In this document: positions 17,347 through 26,321 of the stretch, in pieces
Layout of the letters: each line of letters starts with the position of its first letter
Position numbering within the stretch: the first letter of the stretch is position 1
From: Thermococcus sp. CX2
GTDB lineage: Archaea; Methanobacteriota_B; Thermococci; Thermococcales; Thermococcaceae
DNA length: 64,000 bases
NCBI RefSeq assembly: GCF_012027555.1
Contig: NZ_SNUQ01000001.1
Location: forward strand, 620,001 to 684,000
Direction: 5' to 3'
The notes under the pieces: model-generated
What the model saw: only the letters and a program-made list of their open reading frames with translations
The model's database searches: none
Told to the model about the DNA's origin: nothing
Made by a program: the position numbers and the translations under genes

Positions 17347-19301
17347 CACTTCAACCTGATCGCGTCGAGGTTGTTCGGAGCCCTTGTGCTGAGACCGAAC
17401 TTCTTGTGGATGCTCGTTGAGAGGTCGAGACACTTGTGCGCCTCTCCGTGGACGGTGATGACCCTCTCTGGCCTTGGCCTGAGGCGGGCAATGTAGCTCA
17501 TGAGCTCCCGTCTGTCTGCGTGACCGGAGAAGCCATCGATGGTGTAAACCTCCATGTTGACCTGAACGACCTCTGTCCTGCCATCCTCACCGACCAGTGG
17601 GATCTCACGCAGGCCGCGCTGCACCTGCCTTCCGAGCGTTCCCTCTGCCTGGTAGCTGACGAATATCATGCTGTTCCTCGGATCGGGAGCGAGCTGCTTG
17701 AAGTACTCAACGCTCGGCCCACCAACGAGCATGCCCGATGTCGCTATGATTATCGCCGGCTCGTCGCTGTCTATGATGTCCTGCCTCTCCCTGCTGTTGG
17801 CGACGCTCTTGAATATCGGGTTGAGGAACGGGTTGTAGCCCTCGTGGAATATCTGCTCGCGGAGGTGCTTGCTGAGGTACTCCGGATAGGCCGTGTGTAT
17901 GGCGGTTGCTTCCCATATCATTCCGTCGAGGTAAATGGGCACGTCTATGCCGCCGACGCGCGCGTACTCCTCGAGCACCATCATTATCTCCTGGGCTCTA
18001 CCGACGGCCATCGACGGAATCAAGACCTTGCCCTTCCTCCTGATGGTCTGGTGTATGATCTCTATCAAGCGCTTCTCGGCTTCCTCACGCGGCATCTGGT
18101 AGTCGTTGCTTCCACCGTAAGTCGATTCCATCACGAGGGTCTCCAGGCGGGGGAACCTGCTCACGGCTGGCTCGAAGAGCCTCGTGGGGATGAACTTGAA
18201 GTCGCCTGTTATGGCTATGTTGTGCAGTCCGTTGCCTATGTGGAGGTGGACTATGGACGAACCAAGGATGTGGCCGGCGTTGTGGAGCGTAAGCCTCATG
18301 TCCGGGGCAATGTCACGGACCTCACCGTAGTCAAGGGTTATGGTGTGCTTGATGACCTCCTTGATATCCTTCGGCCTGTAGAGAGGCTCCATACCGCTCA
18401 TCTGCTGGATTTCGATGAAGTCCTTCTGGAGGAGCACCATCAGGTCCCTCGTCGGCGGGGTCGTGTATATCGGCCCGTCGAAGAGGTTGAACCTGAAGAG
18501 GTAGGGCAGCAAACCGCTGTGGTCGAGATGGGCGTGGGTTATGATTATGGCATCAAGAAGGCCTGCATCCAGGACGTAGCGGAACTCGGGCGCGTCGAAG
18601 TGCGGGAAGGCCTTCTTTGGGTCGCGGAGGGCAGCTATATTGATACCAAAGTCGACCAGCACATAGCTCTCGTTGGTCTGGACGAGCAGCGCACTCCTGC
18701 CAACCTCACGGAAGCCTCCAAGGCCCGTGATTCTAATCCACTCACTCTTGAGCTCGGGCTTGCGGTAGATGTTCCTGCCCACCTGCCTGAGGAACTTCCT
18801 CCTGTCCTTGCTCTCAGTCTGAAGGATCTGCCGGATTGAGTAAATCGTCTGGGACTGTATGGGCGGTGTCCTTATAACGCGCGGCGCCCAGTGAACCTTC
18901 TGAGTGATTAAACGAAGCGTCTCGCCGTTCTTTCCAATGACGAGACCCGGCTTTTTGGCCTCTATTAGAACCTCACCGACAGATGGATCAAAGCTTATGT
19001 TGGTTATCTCGGCCTCAGGCGGGACGAGAGCTTTTATCATCTCCTCCGCGCGCTCAGGTGGGAGGAGAACGTCTGGATCAGGCCTTACACTTATCCTCTT
19101 CTTGAGCACCTTGGCGAGGTTCTTTATCAGCTCACCGTCCTGCATTATGGCCTCGGGATTCTTGACGTAAATAACCAGCTCCGGCCCCTCGAACTCAACG
19201 TCCGTAATCCTTGCCTCCTTAGGAACCATCTGGGAAATTACTGCTTTTATATCGCGTAGAATGTCATCAACGAAGGTCTCTCTCCTTATCAAAGCCACCA
19301 C
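17346..19301 (-). CDS. fttA: FttA / aCPSF1, KH-domain beta-CASP ribonuclease and transcription termination factor
   Basis: Archaeal CPSF73-like nuclease (651 residues) that releases RNA polymerase and cleaves nascent transcripts; the T. kodakarensis homologue is the termination factor FttA. Domains in order: two KH-like RNA-binding modules to about residue 145 (PSVGEVLIEAKKPGLVIGKNG carries the GxxG-type loop), a metallo-beta-lactamase core with the zinc motif THAHLDHSG, a beta-CASP insertion, and the returning nuclease segment with TIDGFSGHADRREL. The start is a cluster of GTG (19301), GTG (19298) and TTG (19292). 19301 fits homologue length best, whereas ribosome-binding-site spacing favours 19292. 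It begins 1 bp after the psmB stop and ends overlapping the thrC-like gene. Confidence 0.96.
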   Translation of the reverse strand: MVALIRRETFVDDILRDIKAVISQMVPKEARITDVEFEGPELVIYVKNPEAIMQDGELIKNLAKVLKKRISVRPDPDVLLPPERAEEMIKALVPPEAEITNISFDPSVGEVLIEAKKPGLVIGKNGETLRLITQKVHWAPRVIRTPPIQSQTIYSIRQILQTESKDRRKFLRQVGRNIYRKPELKSEWIRITGLGGFREVGRSALLVQTNESYVLVDFGINIAALRDPKKAFPHFDAPEFRYVLDAGLLDAIIITHAHLDHSGLLPYLFRFNLFDGPIYTTPPTRDLMVLLQKDFIEIQQMSGMEPLYRPKDIKEVIKHTITLDYGEVRDIAPDMRLTLHNAGHILGSSIVHLHIGNGLHNIAITGDFKFIPTRLFEPAVSRFPRLETLVMESTYGGSNDYQMPREEAEKRLIEIIHQTIRRKGKVLIPSMAVGRAQEIMMVLEEYARVGGIDVPIYLDGMIWEATAIHTAYPEYLSKHLREQIFHEGYNPFLNPIFKSVANSRERQDIIDSDEPAIIIATSGMLVGGPSVEYFKQLAPDPRNSMIFVSYQAEGTLGRQVQRGLREIPLVGEDGRTEVVQVNMEVYTIDGFSGHADRRELMSYIARLRPRPERVITVHGEAHKCLDLSTSIHKKFGLSTRAPNNLDAIRLK

Positions 19302-19302
19302 C

Positions 19303-19914
19303 TCACTTTAGAAGAGCCTTTATCTCCTCTTTGCTCAGCTCTCTGTAGCCCTCCTTTGTTATGGTTATGAGGGTTATCCCATCACCCGTGAAAACGTCGC
19401 GCCTGGTGGCGATATTTATCGCCTTGAGGGCGAGCTTAACGCCCTCTTCAACAGTCATATCATCCTTGTACTCATTCTCGAGAACCGCAAAGGCGAGCTC
19501 CATTCCGGAGCCAGCCGCGGTGAACTTGTCCTCGGTAACGCCGCCCGCCATATCGACAGAATACAGCGCGGGATTCTCATTGTAGCCGGCTATTAAGAAC
19601 CATCCAAAGTACGGCACGAGTCTGTTCCCGTGGAGGATGTTCGCAGTGAGGGTAGCGAGTGCCTTAACGCTCATCTCCCTTCCAACCTTGGCCCTGTAAA
19701 GCCTGGTCTCAGCCTGGAGAAGCCTAACCAGAGCCAGAATATCCCCAACGTTCCCTGCACCCGCCAGGGCAAGATGGTCGTCTATCTGGAATACCTTGGT
19801 GACGTCCTTGGACAGTATCATGTTGCCGAGGGACGCTCTCTTGTCCGCTGCCAGCACCGCGCCGTCCTTACATACAATGCCGACTGTAGTCGTTCCTTTT
19901 AGCTTTTCAGCCAA
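19303..19914 (-). CDS. psmB: Proteasome beta subunit
   Basis: Catalytic subunit of the archaeal 20S proteasome (203 residues). A short propeptide MAEKLKG is followed by [11 protein letters not shown]; autocleavage after Gly7 exposes Thr8 as the N-terminal nucleophile. The Lys/Asp partners lie in [14 protein letters not shown], and the family [12 protein letters not shown] segment is present. The start is TTG at 19914, with GGGGTG a few bases upstream. It is the first gene of a minus-strand operon psmB - fttA - thrC-like. A TATA-like CTTTAAATAC near 19980-19990 probably serves it, and the same AT-rich stretch may serve the divergent gene at 20027. Thermococcales usually have two beta subunits; which one this is cannot be told here. 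Confidence 0.95.
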   Translation of the reverse strand: MAEKLKGTTTVGIVCKDGAVLAADKRASLGNMILSKDVTKVFQIDDHLALAGAGNVGDILALVRLLQAETRLYRAKVGREMSVKALATLTANILHGNRLVPYFGWFLIAGYNENPALYSVDMAGGVTEDKFTAAGSGMELAFAVLENEYKDDMTVEEGVKLALKAINIATRRDVFTGDGITLITITKEGYRELSKEEIKALLK

Positions 19915-20026
19915 TTACAACACCCCTGTTGGTCTGCTTTTAGAATAGAAGAACCTCTACAAGTGCGGTTTAGGGGAATAGTATTTAAAGGTTTCGTCCC
20001 AAAAGAGGGGGCAGTGGGGTGGTAGA

Positions 20027-21190
20027 ATGAAGGAAGTTATACTCTTAACTGGCCCGCCGCTCAACGGCAGGGACGAATATATAACCGAGGCCCTCAAGCT
20101 CGCCGAAGGGGAGAGCTACGTATACTATCACGTTTTTGACTACATAAGGGAAGTCGGCAAGGAGCTCGGCGTTAAAATCACGCGCAAGAACGTTCTAGAT
20201 TTCGCAATAAGCCATCAGGATTTGATGAACGAGATAAGGGACGAAGCATTCAATAGAATAAGAAAGGAAATAGATGAAAGCGACAAGAAGTATCACCTTG
20301 TCTCAACTCCCAGCCTCTTCCGCTGGGGAAGTGGGAGCGTCCTAGGGTTCACCACGAGCAATCTTAAGCTCCTCAGACCGAACAGGGTGATAATTGTCCT
20401 GGACGACGTGCTCTCCGTCAGGCGGAGGATAATAAACGACCCCGAGTGGTTCGAGCGCTTCGGCAAAGACCCCGAGAACATAAAGCTGACAACCCTCGTC
20501 ATGTGGCGTGAGGATGCCATAAACCACGTGAAGACCCTCGTCCACGAGCTGAAGAAAGAAGGCCTTGAAGTCCGCTACGTCCTCCAGTTCGGCATAAGGC
20601 ACCCACACGAGGTCTTCCTCAACCTGATTTTCAGGGAGAATGAGAAGCCCCTCATCTATCTCAGCTACCCGATGACGGGCCACGAGAATGAGTACTACCA
20701 CCGCGTCAGGGACTTCTACGACAAGCTGAGCAAGCACTTCACGGTTCTCGACCCTGGCGCCCTCGACGACTGGTGGGTGGTCGCCGAGTACGACAACCAA
20801 GTAGCTAAAGACCCATCCATAAGGAGGATTAAAATCAAGCACCTGCTCGACGGCGAGGAAGTTGAGGAACTCGACAGGGAGGACATAGAGCAGGCTACCG
20901 ACATTCTAAGAAGACAGCTCGTGGAGAGGGACTTCAACTTGGTCGATGTCAGCAAGGCAATAGCGGTGTATCACTACGCGGAAGGAGTCTCTGCAGGGGT
21001 TATCAGCGAAATGGCCGAAGCCTACAGAACGCTCGCTGCCATATACCTCTACTATCCCTTCGAGAGGCGTCCGAGTCCGTTCATGGAGTTCTACGGCATG
21101 CAGAACCCGTCACGCAGAACCATGTTCAAGGACGAGGACGAGATGATAAGGGCGATGGTGGAGGAAAAGGACTACTGGGCGAAAGCTTAG
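20027..21190 (+). CDS. P-loop-like protein with degenerate Walker A and a C-terminal Rossmann-like domain
   Basis: Conserved-looking protein of 387 residues without a confident function. The N-terminal half resembles adenylate-kinase-like P-loop NTPases (VILLTGPPLNGRDEYI at 4-19, VIIVLDDVLSVRRRI near 124). However, the Walker A reads GPPLNGRD: the Lys is replaced by Arg and the following Ser/Thr by Asp. The second half begins with PLIYLSYPMTGHENEYYHR and FTVLDPGALDD, reminiscent of the nucleoside 2-deoxyribosyltransferase/TIR-like Rossmann fold, and ends with a YHYAEGVSAGVISEMAEA helix also seen in that superfamily. GGTGGT precedes ATG at 20027. It lies between the proteasome operon and gdhA. 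Confidence 0.82.
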   Translation: MKEVILLTGPPLNGRDEYITEALKLAEGESYVYYHVFDYIREVGKELGVKITRKNVLDFAISHQDLMNEIRDEAFNRIRKEIDESDKKYHLVSTPSLFRWGSGSVLGFTTSNLKLLRPNRVIIVLDDVLSVRRRIINDPEWFERFGKDPENIKLTTLVMWREDAINHVKTLVHELKKEGLEVRYVLQFGIRHPHEVFLNLIFRENEKPLIYLSYPMTGHENEYYHRVRDFYDKLSKHFTVLDPGALDDWWVVAEYDNQVAKDPSIRRIKIKHLLDGEEVEELDREDIEQATDILRRQLVERDFNLVDVSKAIAVYHYAEGVSAGVISEMAEAYRTLAAIYLYYPFERRPSPFMEFYGMQNPSRRTMFKDEDEMIRAMVEEKDYWAKA

Positions 21191-21309
21191 ATCTCTCTTC
21201 TATCCTAATTTTTCGCCAAAGAAATTGTCCCGTAGAGGCCACATCAGGATCTCAAAGCAGAGGACAGCCAAACGGCAAGAAGAGAATTAAGAAGAAAGGA
21301 GGCAAGAAA

Positions 21310-22572
21310 TCACTTCTTGACCCATCCGCGGTCCTTCATAGCCTGGTAGACCCTGCTGACCGCGACGACGTAGGCGGCGTCACGCATGTTGATGTTCTTC
21401 TCCTTGTGGGTGTTGTAGACGTCCCAGAAGGCCTTGGTCATCTTCTTGTCGAGCTTGGCCCTGGTCTCCTCGACGGTCCAGTAGTCACCGGTTATGTTCT
21501 GGACCCACTCGAAGTAGCTGACGGTAACACCACCGGCGTTACAGAGGAAGTCCGGTATGATGAGGATGCCCTTCTCGTAGAGGATCTCGTCGGCCTCCGG
21601 GGTGGTCGGACCGTTGGCGAGCTCGGCAACGATCTTGGCCTTGATGTTGTCGGCGTTCTTCTTGGTGATGACCTCCTCGATGGCCGACGGAGCGAGGACG
21701 TCGACCTCGAGCTCGAGGAGCTCCTCGTTGGTGATGTTCTGGGCGCCTGGGAAGTCCTTAACGCTGCCGTTCTTCCTCTTCCACTCGAGGACCTCGTCGG
21801 CGTTGAGGCCGTCCGGGTTGTAGATGCCGCCCTTGCTGTCGCTGACGGCGACGACCTTCATGCCGTACTCCTCGCTCATGATCTTGGCCATGTAGTAGCC
21901 GGCGTTACCATAACCCTGGATGGCGATGGTCTTGCCCTTGAGGGTGTCCCATCCGAGGGCCTTGGCGGCCTCTCTGACGGTGAAGGCAGCGCCCCTGGCG
22001 GTGGCATCCATCCTGGCGACAATACCACCGACGCTCGGCGGCTTGCCGGTGATGATACCGAAGGCCGGGGTCTTCCTCCTGCTGATGGCCTCGTACTCGT
22101 CCATCATCCAGGCCATGATCTGCGGGTTGGTGTAAACGTCAGGAGCGGGAACATCGGTGTACGGGCTGATGATGTCGTAGATAGCCCTTATGTAACCGCG
22201 AGCGAGCCTCTCCTTCTCCCTGTCGGAGAGCTCCTTCGGGTTGCAGATGATACCACCCTTACCTCCACCGTACGGGAGGTCCATAACGGCGGTCTTCCAA
22301 GTCATCCAAGCGGCGAGAGCCTTGACGGTACCAAGGGTCTCCTCAGGGTGCCACCTGATACCACCCTTGGTCGGACCGCGAGCCCAGTTGTACTGAACCC
22401 TAAAACCGGTGAAGACCTTAACAGAACCGTCATCCATCTCAACAGGGATGCTGACTTCGAGAATCCTCTGAGGCCTCTTAAGGAACTCGAGAGCCTCTTC
22501 GCTTATGTCCATATACTGGGCAGCCCTCTCGAGCTGCTGAACCGCAATCTCAAACGGGTCTATCTCGACCAT
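21310..22572 (-). CDS. gdhA: Glutamate dehydrogenase
   Basis: Hexameric cytosolic enzyme converting glutamate and 2-oxoglutarate, with NADP(H) preferred in Thermococcales, and one of their most abundant proteins. The 420 residues match the family length. The substrate-binding lysines lie in [15 protein letters not shown] and [11 protein letters not shown], the dinucleotide fold in [16 protein letters not shown], and the C-terminal [18 protein letters not shown] is diagnostic. ATG at 22572 has GGTGGT 6-7 nt upstream. A strong TATA box lies at 22622-22632. T/C-rich sequence near 21275-21309, after the stop, is a plausible terminator. Codon use is strongly biased, consistent with high expression. 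Confidence 0.98.
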   Translation of the reverse strand: MVEIDPFEIAVQQLERAAQYMDISEEALEFLKRPQRILEVSIPVEMDDGSVKVFTGFRVQYNWARGPTKGGIRWHPEETLGTVKALAAWMTWKTAVMDLPYGGGKGGIICNPKELSDREKERLARGYIRAIYDIISPYTDVPAPDVYTNPQIMAWMMDEYEAISRRKTPAFGIITGKPPSVGGIVARMDATARGAAFTVREAAKALGWDTLKGKTIAIQGYGNAGYYMAKIMSEEYGMKVVAVSDSKGGIYNPDGLNADEVLEWKRKNGSVKDFPGAQNITNEELLELEVDVLAPSAIEEVITKKNADNIKAKIVAELANGPTTPEADEILYEKGILIIPDFLCNAGGVTVSYFEWVQNITGDYWTVEETRAKLDKKMTKAFWDVYNTHKEKNINMRDAAYVVAVSRVYQAMKDRGWVKK

Positions 22573-22621
22573 CTTTTACCACCTCAGGTTTCGGTAATTT
22601 GCGATACGGGTTACGACGGTC

Positions 22622-22632
22622 ACATATATAAA
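22622..22632 (-). promoter_or_regulatory. TATA box of gdhA
   Basis: On the minus strand ATTTATATATG, preceded by GCGAAAG as a BRE, lies about 50 bp before the gdhA ATG, leaving a leader near 25 nt. Upstream, the words GAAATTTTCGGC and GCCGAAATTTTA (about 22690-22725) form an imperfect inverted repeat of unknown role. Confidence 0.65.
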
Positions 22633-22823
22633 TCTTTCGCTAAAGGAGGCAGGAGAACGGCCAATTTCAAACAAAAAGTTATATACGGAAATTTTCGGCC
22701 AAAAGAAAAAACCTGCCGAAATTTTAGGGCAAAAACAAGGCTGTACATCCAAGATTTTTTATACATTGACGAACATTAAGGGACACGGTTGAATAAGAAC
22801 GAATGAAACAAAATTGAAACGGG

Positions 22824-22887
22824 ATGCCCTCAGCGAGAAGTCGGTCATCATCCCGTCAGCTCACTCTCTGTTCCAGTCATCGGGCAT
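22824..22887 (-). ncRNA. C/D box guide sRNA (predicted)
   Basis: On the minus strand a 64-nt unit starts ATGCCC and ends GGGCAT, a perfect 6-bp terminal stem. Inside are, in order, a C box with the GATGA core (CGATGA), a 17-nt guide, D' box CTGA, a 5-nt linker CGGGA, C' box TGATGA, an 11-nt guide CCGACTTCTCG and D box CTGA. Size and order match archaeal 2'-O-methylation guide RNAs bound by L7Ae, Nop5 and fibrillarin. A TATA box lies about 25 bp upstream of the 5' stem, and T-rich sequence (CAATTTTGTTTC) follows. The first C-box base is C, not U, and the C to D' spacing is somewhat long. The target was not identified. It lies in the 620-bp gap between gdhA and the NSS transporter. Confidence 0.68.
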
Positions 22888-22906
22888 TCGTTTGTCATAT
22901 TCTATA

Positions 22907-22916
22907 CATATATTAA
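22907..22916 (-). promoter_or_regulatory. TATA box of the predicted C/D sRNA
   Basis: Minus strand TTAATATATG, within GGTTAATATATGTATA. Its centre is about 25 bp upstream of the predicted RNA 5' end at 22887, which supports independent transcription of the sRNA. Confidence 0.5.
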
Positions 22917-23195
22917 CCCTTCGCAAATGCCCATTGGGAGGTCAGCCGGATGTTGTCGCCCTTTTTAACTATCCGGTAGAACATTGTCACAATGACCATT
23001 TTCTAATTACGAGACACTAACGTACTGAAAGATATATAAGAATTAAATTTCAACCATTTCACGGTTAAGCAAATCGTCTTTTGTCGAAAAAAGGCAGCAG
23101 AAAGCTTTTTATAGAATGTTATATGCTATACATAATACCCCGTAACAGTGCACGGGGGTTTGTTGTCCATCCATTTAAGAACGGAGGTGAAAGGC

Positions 23196-24779
23196 TTGGA
23201 GCAGAGGGATCAATGGGCAACAAAGATTGGTTTGATTTTAGCCATGGCTGGAAATGCCATCGGTCTCGGAAACTTCTGGAGGTTCCCATACCAGCTAGCT
23301 AGCAACGGTGGCGGCGCTTTCATGATACCGTACTTCATAGCACTGGTATTCCTTGGAATTCCAGTGATGTGGATTGAATGGACCACTGGTCGCTACGGTG
23401 GTAAGTACGGACACGGTACAATCGGGCCAATGTTTTACCTCATGGCCAGGGAGAGCCTCAAGCCAAGAACGGCTTTAATCTTCGGTATAATCGGTGGAAT
23501 GCTGGCCTTCTCTGTCGCTTCCCTGCTTAGCTCATACTACTACCAGGTCATAGGCTGGTCAGCAGCGTACACCTACTACAGCCTCACCGGTGCTTACTTC
23601 GGAAAGGACACCGTCCAGTTCTTCCTCGACTACGTCGCCAACACCAAGGCAGTGCTGTTCTTCTGGGGACTGACGATGCTCTTCCTTGGAATAGCCGTTG
23701 GACAGGGCGTCAGTAAAGGTATCGAGCGCTGGGTCAAGGTCATGATGCCCGTCCTATATGTATTCGCTATACTCCTGGTCATCAGGGCCCTTACCCTCGG
23801 TTCACCGGTTAAGCCAGAGTGGAGCGCCATAGCAGGTCTTGAGTACATCTGGAAGCCAGACTTCACAGTACTCAGGGAGAACTTCTTCAAGATAAGCCTG
23901 GCAGCGGCGGGACAGATATTCTTCACCCTGTCCCTCGGTATGGGTATCATCCACAACTACGCTTCCTACCTCGGCCCTGAGGACGACGTTGCCCTCTCAG
24001 GTCTAGCCACGGTTTCGCTCAACGAGTTCGCAGAGGTCATCCTCGGTGGTTCGCTCGCCATACCGATAGCCTTCGCCTATCTCGGTCCGGAGAAGGCAGT
24101 CAAGGGCGGTGTCGGTCTCGCATACATGGCCCTTCCGAACGTCTTCGCCAACATGACGGCAGGTCAGATATTCGGTGCCATGTGGTTCCTCCTGCTCTGG
24201 TTCGCAGGATTCACTTCAGCTATAGCCACCTACAACTACCTCGTCGCCATGCTCGAGGAGGACATTCACATCGAGAGGAAGGTCGGCACCTGGGTCGTCT
24301 TCGTGTTCCTGTTCCTGCTTGGACTGCCAGTTGCCCTTGACAGCACCCTAGCGTACCTCAGCGAGCTCGACATGTGGGTTGGTTCCTACTTCCTCGTGCT
24401 GCTCGGTCTCTTCGACATCATAGTTGCAGTGTGGCTCTTCAAGCCCGATAACTTCTGGAAGGAGCTCCACAAGGGTGCTTACATTAACGTTCCGGAGTGG
24501 TACAAGCCGATAATGACCATAATAGCGCCGCTGTTCATGCTGTTCCTCCTGGGTGGCAACACCTGGGACTACATAAGGAACGGAGCCTTCTCAGTATCGG
24601 AGTACTATGTCACTCAGATACTTGGATACGACTACACCCCAGAAGTCATCAGCCTCATCACCAGGGCCAGGATAGTGATCCTCATAATCCTCGTCATCGG
24701 CGCCATCGAGGCATACCTGGCCATCAAGAAGAAGTACGGCGAGGAGCTGGCAAAGAACGAGGTCATCATAAAGATCTGA
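23196..24779 (+). CDS. Sodium-dependent transporter, NSS (SNF) family
   Basis: Na+-coupled symporter of the neurotransmitter:sodium symporter family (LeuT fold), 527 residues, probably importing an amino acid. The first helix has the signature AMAGNAIGLGNFWRFPYQLASNGGGAFMIPY, where unwound backbone binds Na+ and substrate (written here only as a location, residues about 14-44). Eleven or twelve membrane segments follow. TTG at 23196 is chosen because GGAGGTGA (23183-23190) lies 5 nt upstream; ATG further upstream at 23148 has no such site. It is followed 10 bp later by a 36-residue MetS-like gene, so it probably belongs to the MetP-type two-component NSS transporters. A TATA-like GCTTTTTATAG lies near 23102-23112. 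Confidence 0.93.
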   Translation: MEQRDQWATKIGLILAMAGNAIGLGNFWRFPYQLASNGGGAFMIPYFIALVFLGIPVMWIEWTTGRYGGKYGHGTIGPMFYLMARESLKPRTALIFGIIGGMLAFSVASLLSSYYYQVIGWSAAYTYYSLTGAYFGKDTVQFFLDYVANTKAVLFFWGLTMLFLGIAVGQGVSKGIERWVKVMMPVLYVFAILLVIRALTLGSPVKPEWSAIAGLEYIWKPDFTVLRENFFKISLAAAGQIFFTLSLGMGIIHNYASYLGPEDDVALSGLATVSLNEFAEVILGGSLAIPIAFAYLGPEKAVKGGVGLAYMALPNVFANMTAGQIFGAMWFLLLWFAGFTSAIATYNYLVAMLEEDIHIERKVGTWVVFVFLFLLGLPVALDSTLAYLSELDMWVGSYFLVLLGLFDIIVAVWLFKPDNFWKELHKGAYINVPEWYKPIMTIIAPLFMLFLLGGNTWDYIRNGAFSVSEYYVTQILGYDYTPEVISLITRARIVILIILVIGAIEAYLAIKKKYGEELAKNEVIIKI

Positions 24780-24789
24780 GGTGGTCGAG

Positions 24790-24900
24790 ATGGACACGGG
24801 TGCGTTGGCCTTCCTGGCCTTTGCATGGGGTTCGATATTTATCTTAATGTGGTGGAGCATTAGCAAGCTCCTCAAAGCCGAAAAGGAGCAAAAGGCTTAA
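24790..24900 (+). CDS. MetS-like small subunit of the NSS transporter (36 aa)
   Basis: A 36-residue single-helix membrane peptide: MDTGALAFLAFAWGSIFILM, then WWSISKLLKAEKEQKA. One hydrophobic helix is followed by an amphipathic basic tail, the layout of MetS-type small subunits (studied with MetP in Corynebacterium glutamicum as a methionine/alanine importer). GAGGTGGT at 24778-24785 overlaps the transporter stop codon and gives ideal spacing to ATG at 24790, so the two genes are translationally coupled. A T-rich stretch follows (24905-24920). Confidence 0.82.
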   Translation: MDTGALAFLAFAWGSIFILMWWSISKLLKAEKEQKA

Positions 24901-24901
24901 A

Positions 24902-24920
24902 GCTCCCTTTTCTTTTACCT
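24902..24920 (+). terminator. T-rich terminator after the NSS/MetS operon
   Basis: Pyrimidine- and T-rich sequence CTCCCTTTTCTTTTACCT follows the MetS-like stop codon, and the next gene has its own ribosome-binding site just beyond. Confidence 0.35.
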
Positions 24921-24935
24921 TTTGGAGGTGCTTTT

Positions 24936-26041
<1,106 letters not shown>

Positions 26042-26068
26042 TCAAAAACAAGTATCACCTAATCTGTC

Positions 26069-26321
26069 TCACAAAATACCCGCCATTTTCAGCTTGGCAA
26101 GCGTCTTTGGCCCGATGTCCTTTATCTTAAGCAGGTTACTTTCGGGCTTTCTGGGAGTTTTCTCATTCTCTCGCCGATCCGCTTCGCCTTTTGAGGGCAG
26201 CTTTCGCCTCTCTCACCATCAGGGAAGAGTCAACGCCTCTTTCCTTGATAACACTGCGGCTCCCCGTCCCTCTCTTGGGCTTCTGGGCAAGGGCTTTGGC
26301 AACCTCCCTCGCATAGGTCCT
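26069..26321 (-). pseudogene. Decayed C-terminal tail (helix-hairpin-helix) of the branching enzyme
   Basis: Just beyond the TAG that ends the branching enzyme, the same frame continues for 52 more codons (RTYAREVAKALAQKPKRG and so on) to a TGA at 26163-26165. In the frame shifted by one base, an open stretch then reads LLKIKDIGPKTLAKLKMAGI and stops at 26069-26071. That is a helix-hairpin-helix motif. The T. kodakarensis branching enzyme is about 675 residues and ends in two such motifs. Here the tail seems to have been lost through a nonsense codon, a frameshift and truncation of the second motif. The catalytic part is intact. Confidence 0.7.

Noticed and set aside
17436-18839. 467-codon plus-strand frame opposite fttA
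   Set aside because: A long antisense shadow caused by biased third-codon positions of the real gene; no start signal and low-complexity composition.
21406-22779. 457-codon plus-strand frame opposite gdhA
   Set aside because: A shadow of the highly biased gdhA codons; no ribosome-binding site and Val/Leu/Gly/Asp-rich nonsense composition.
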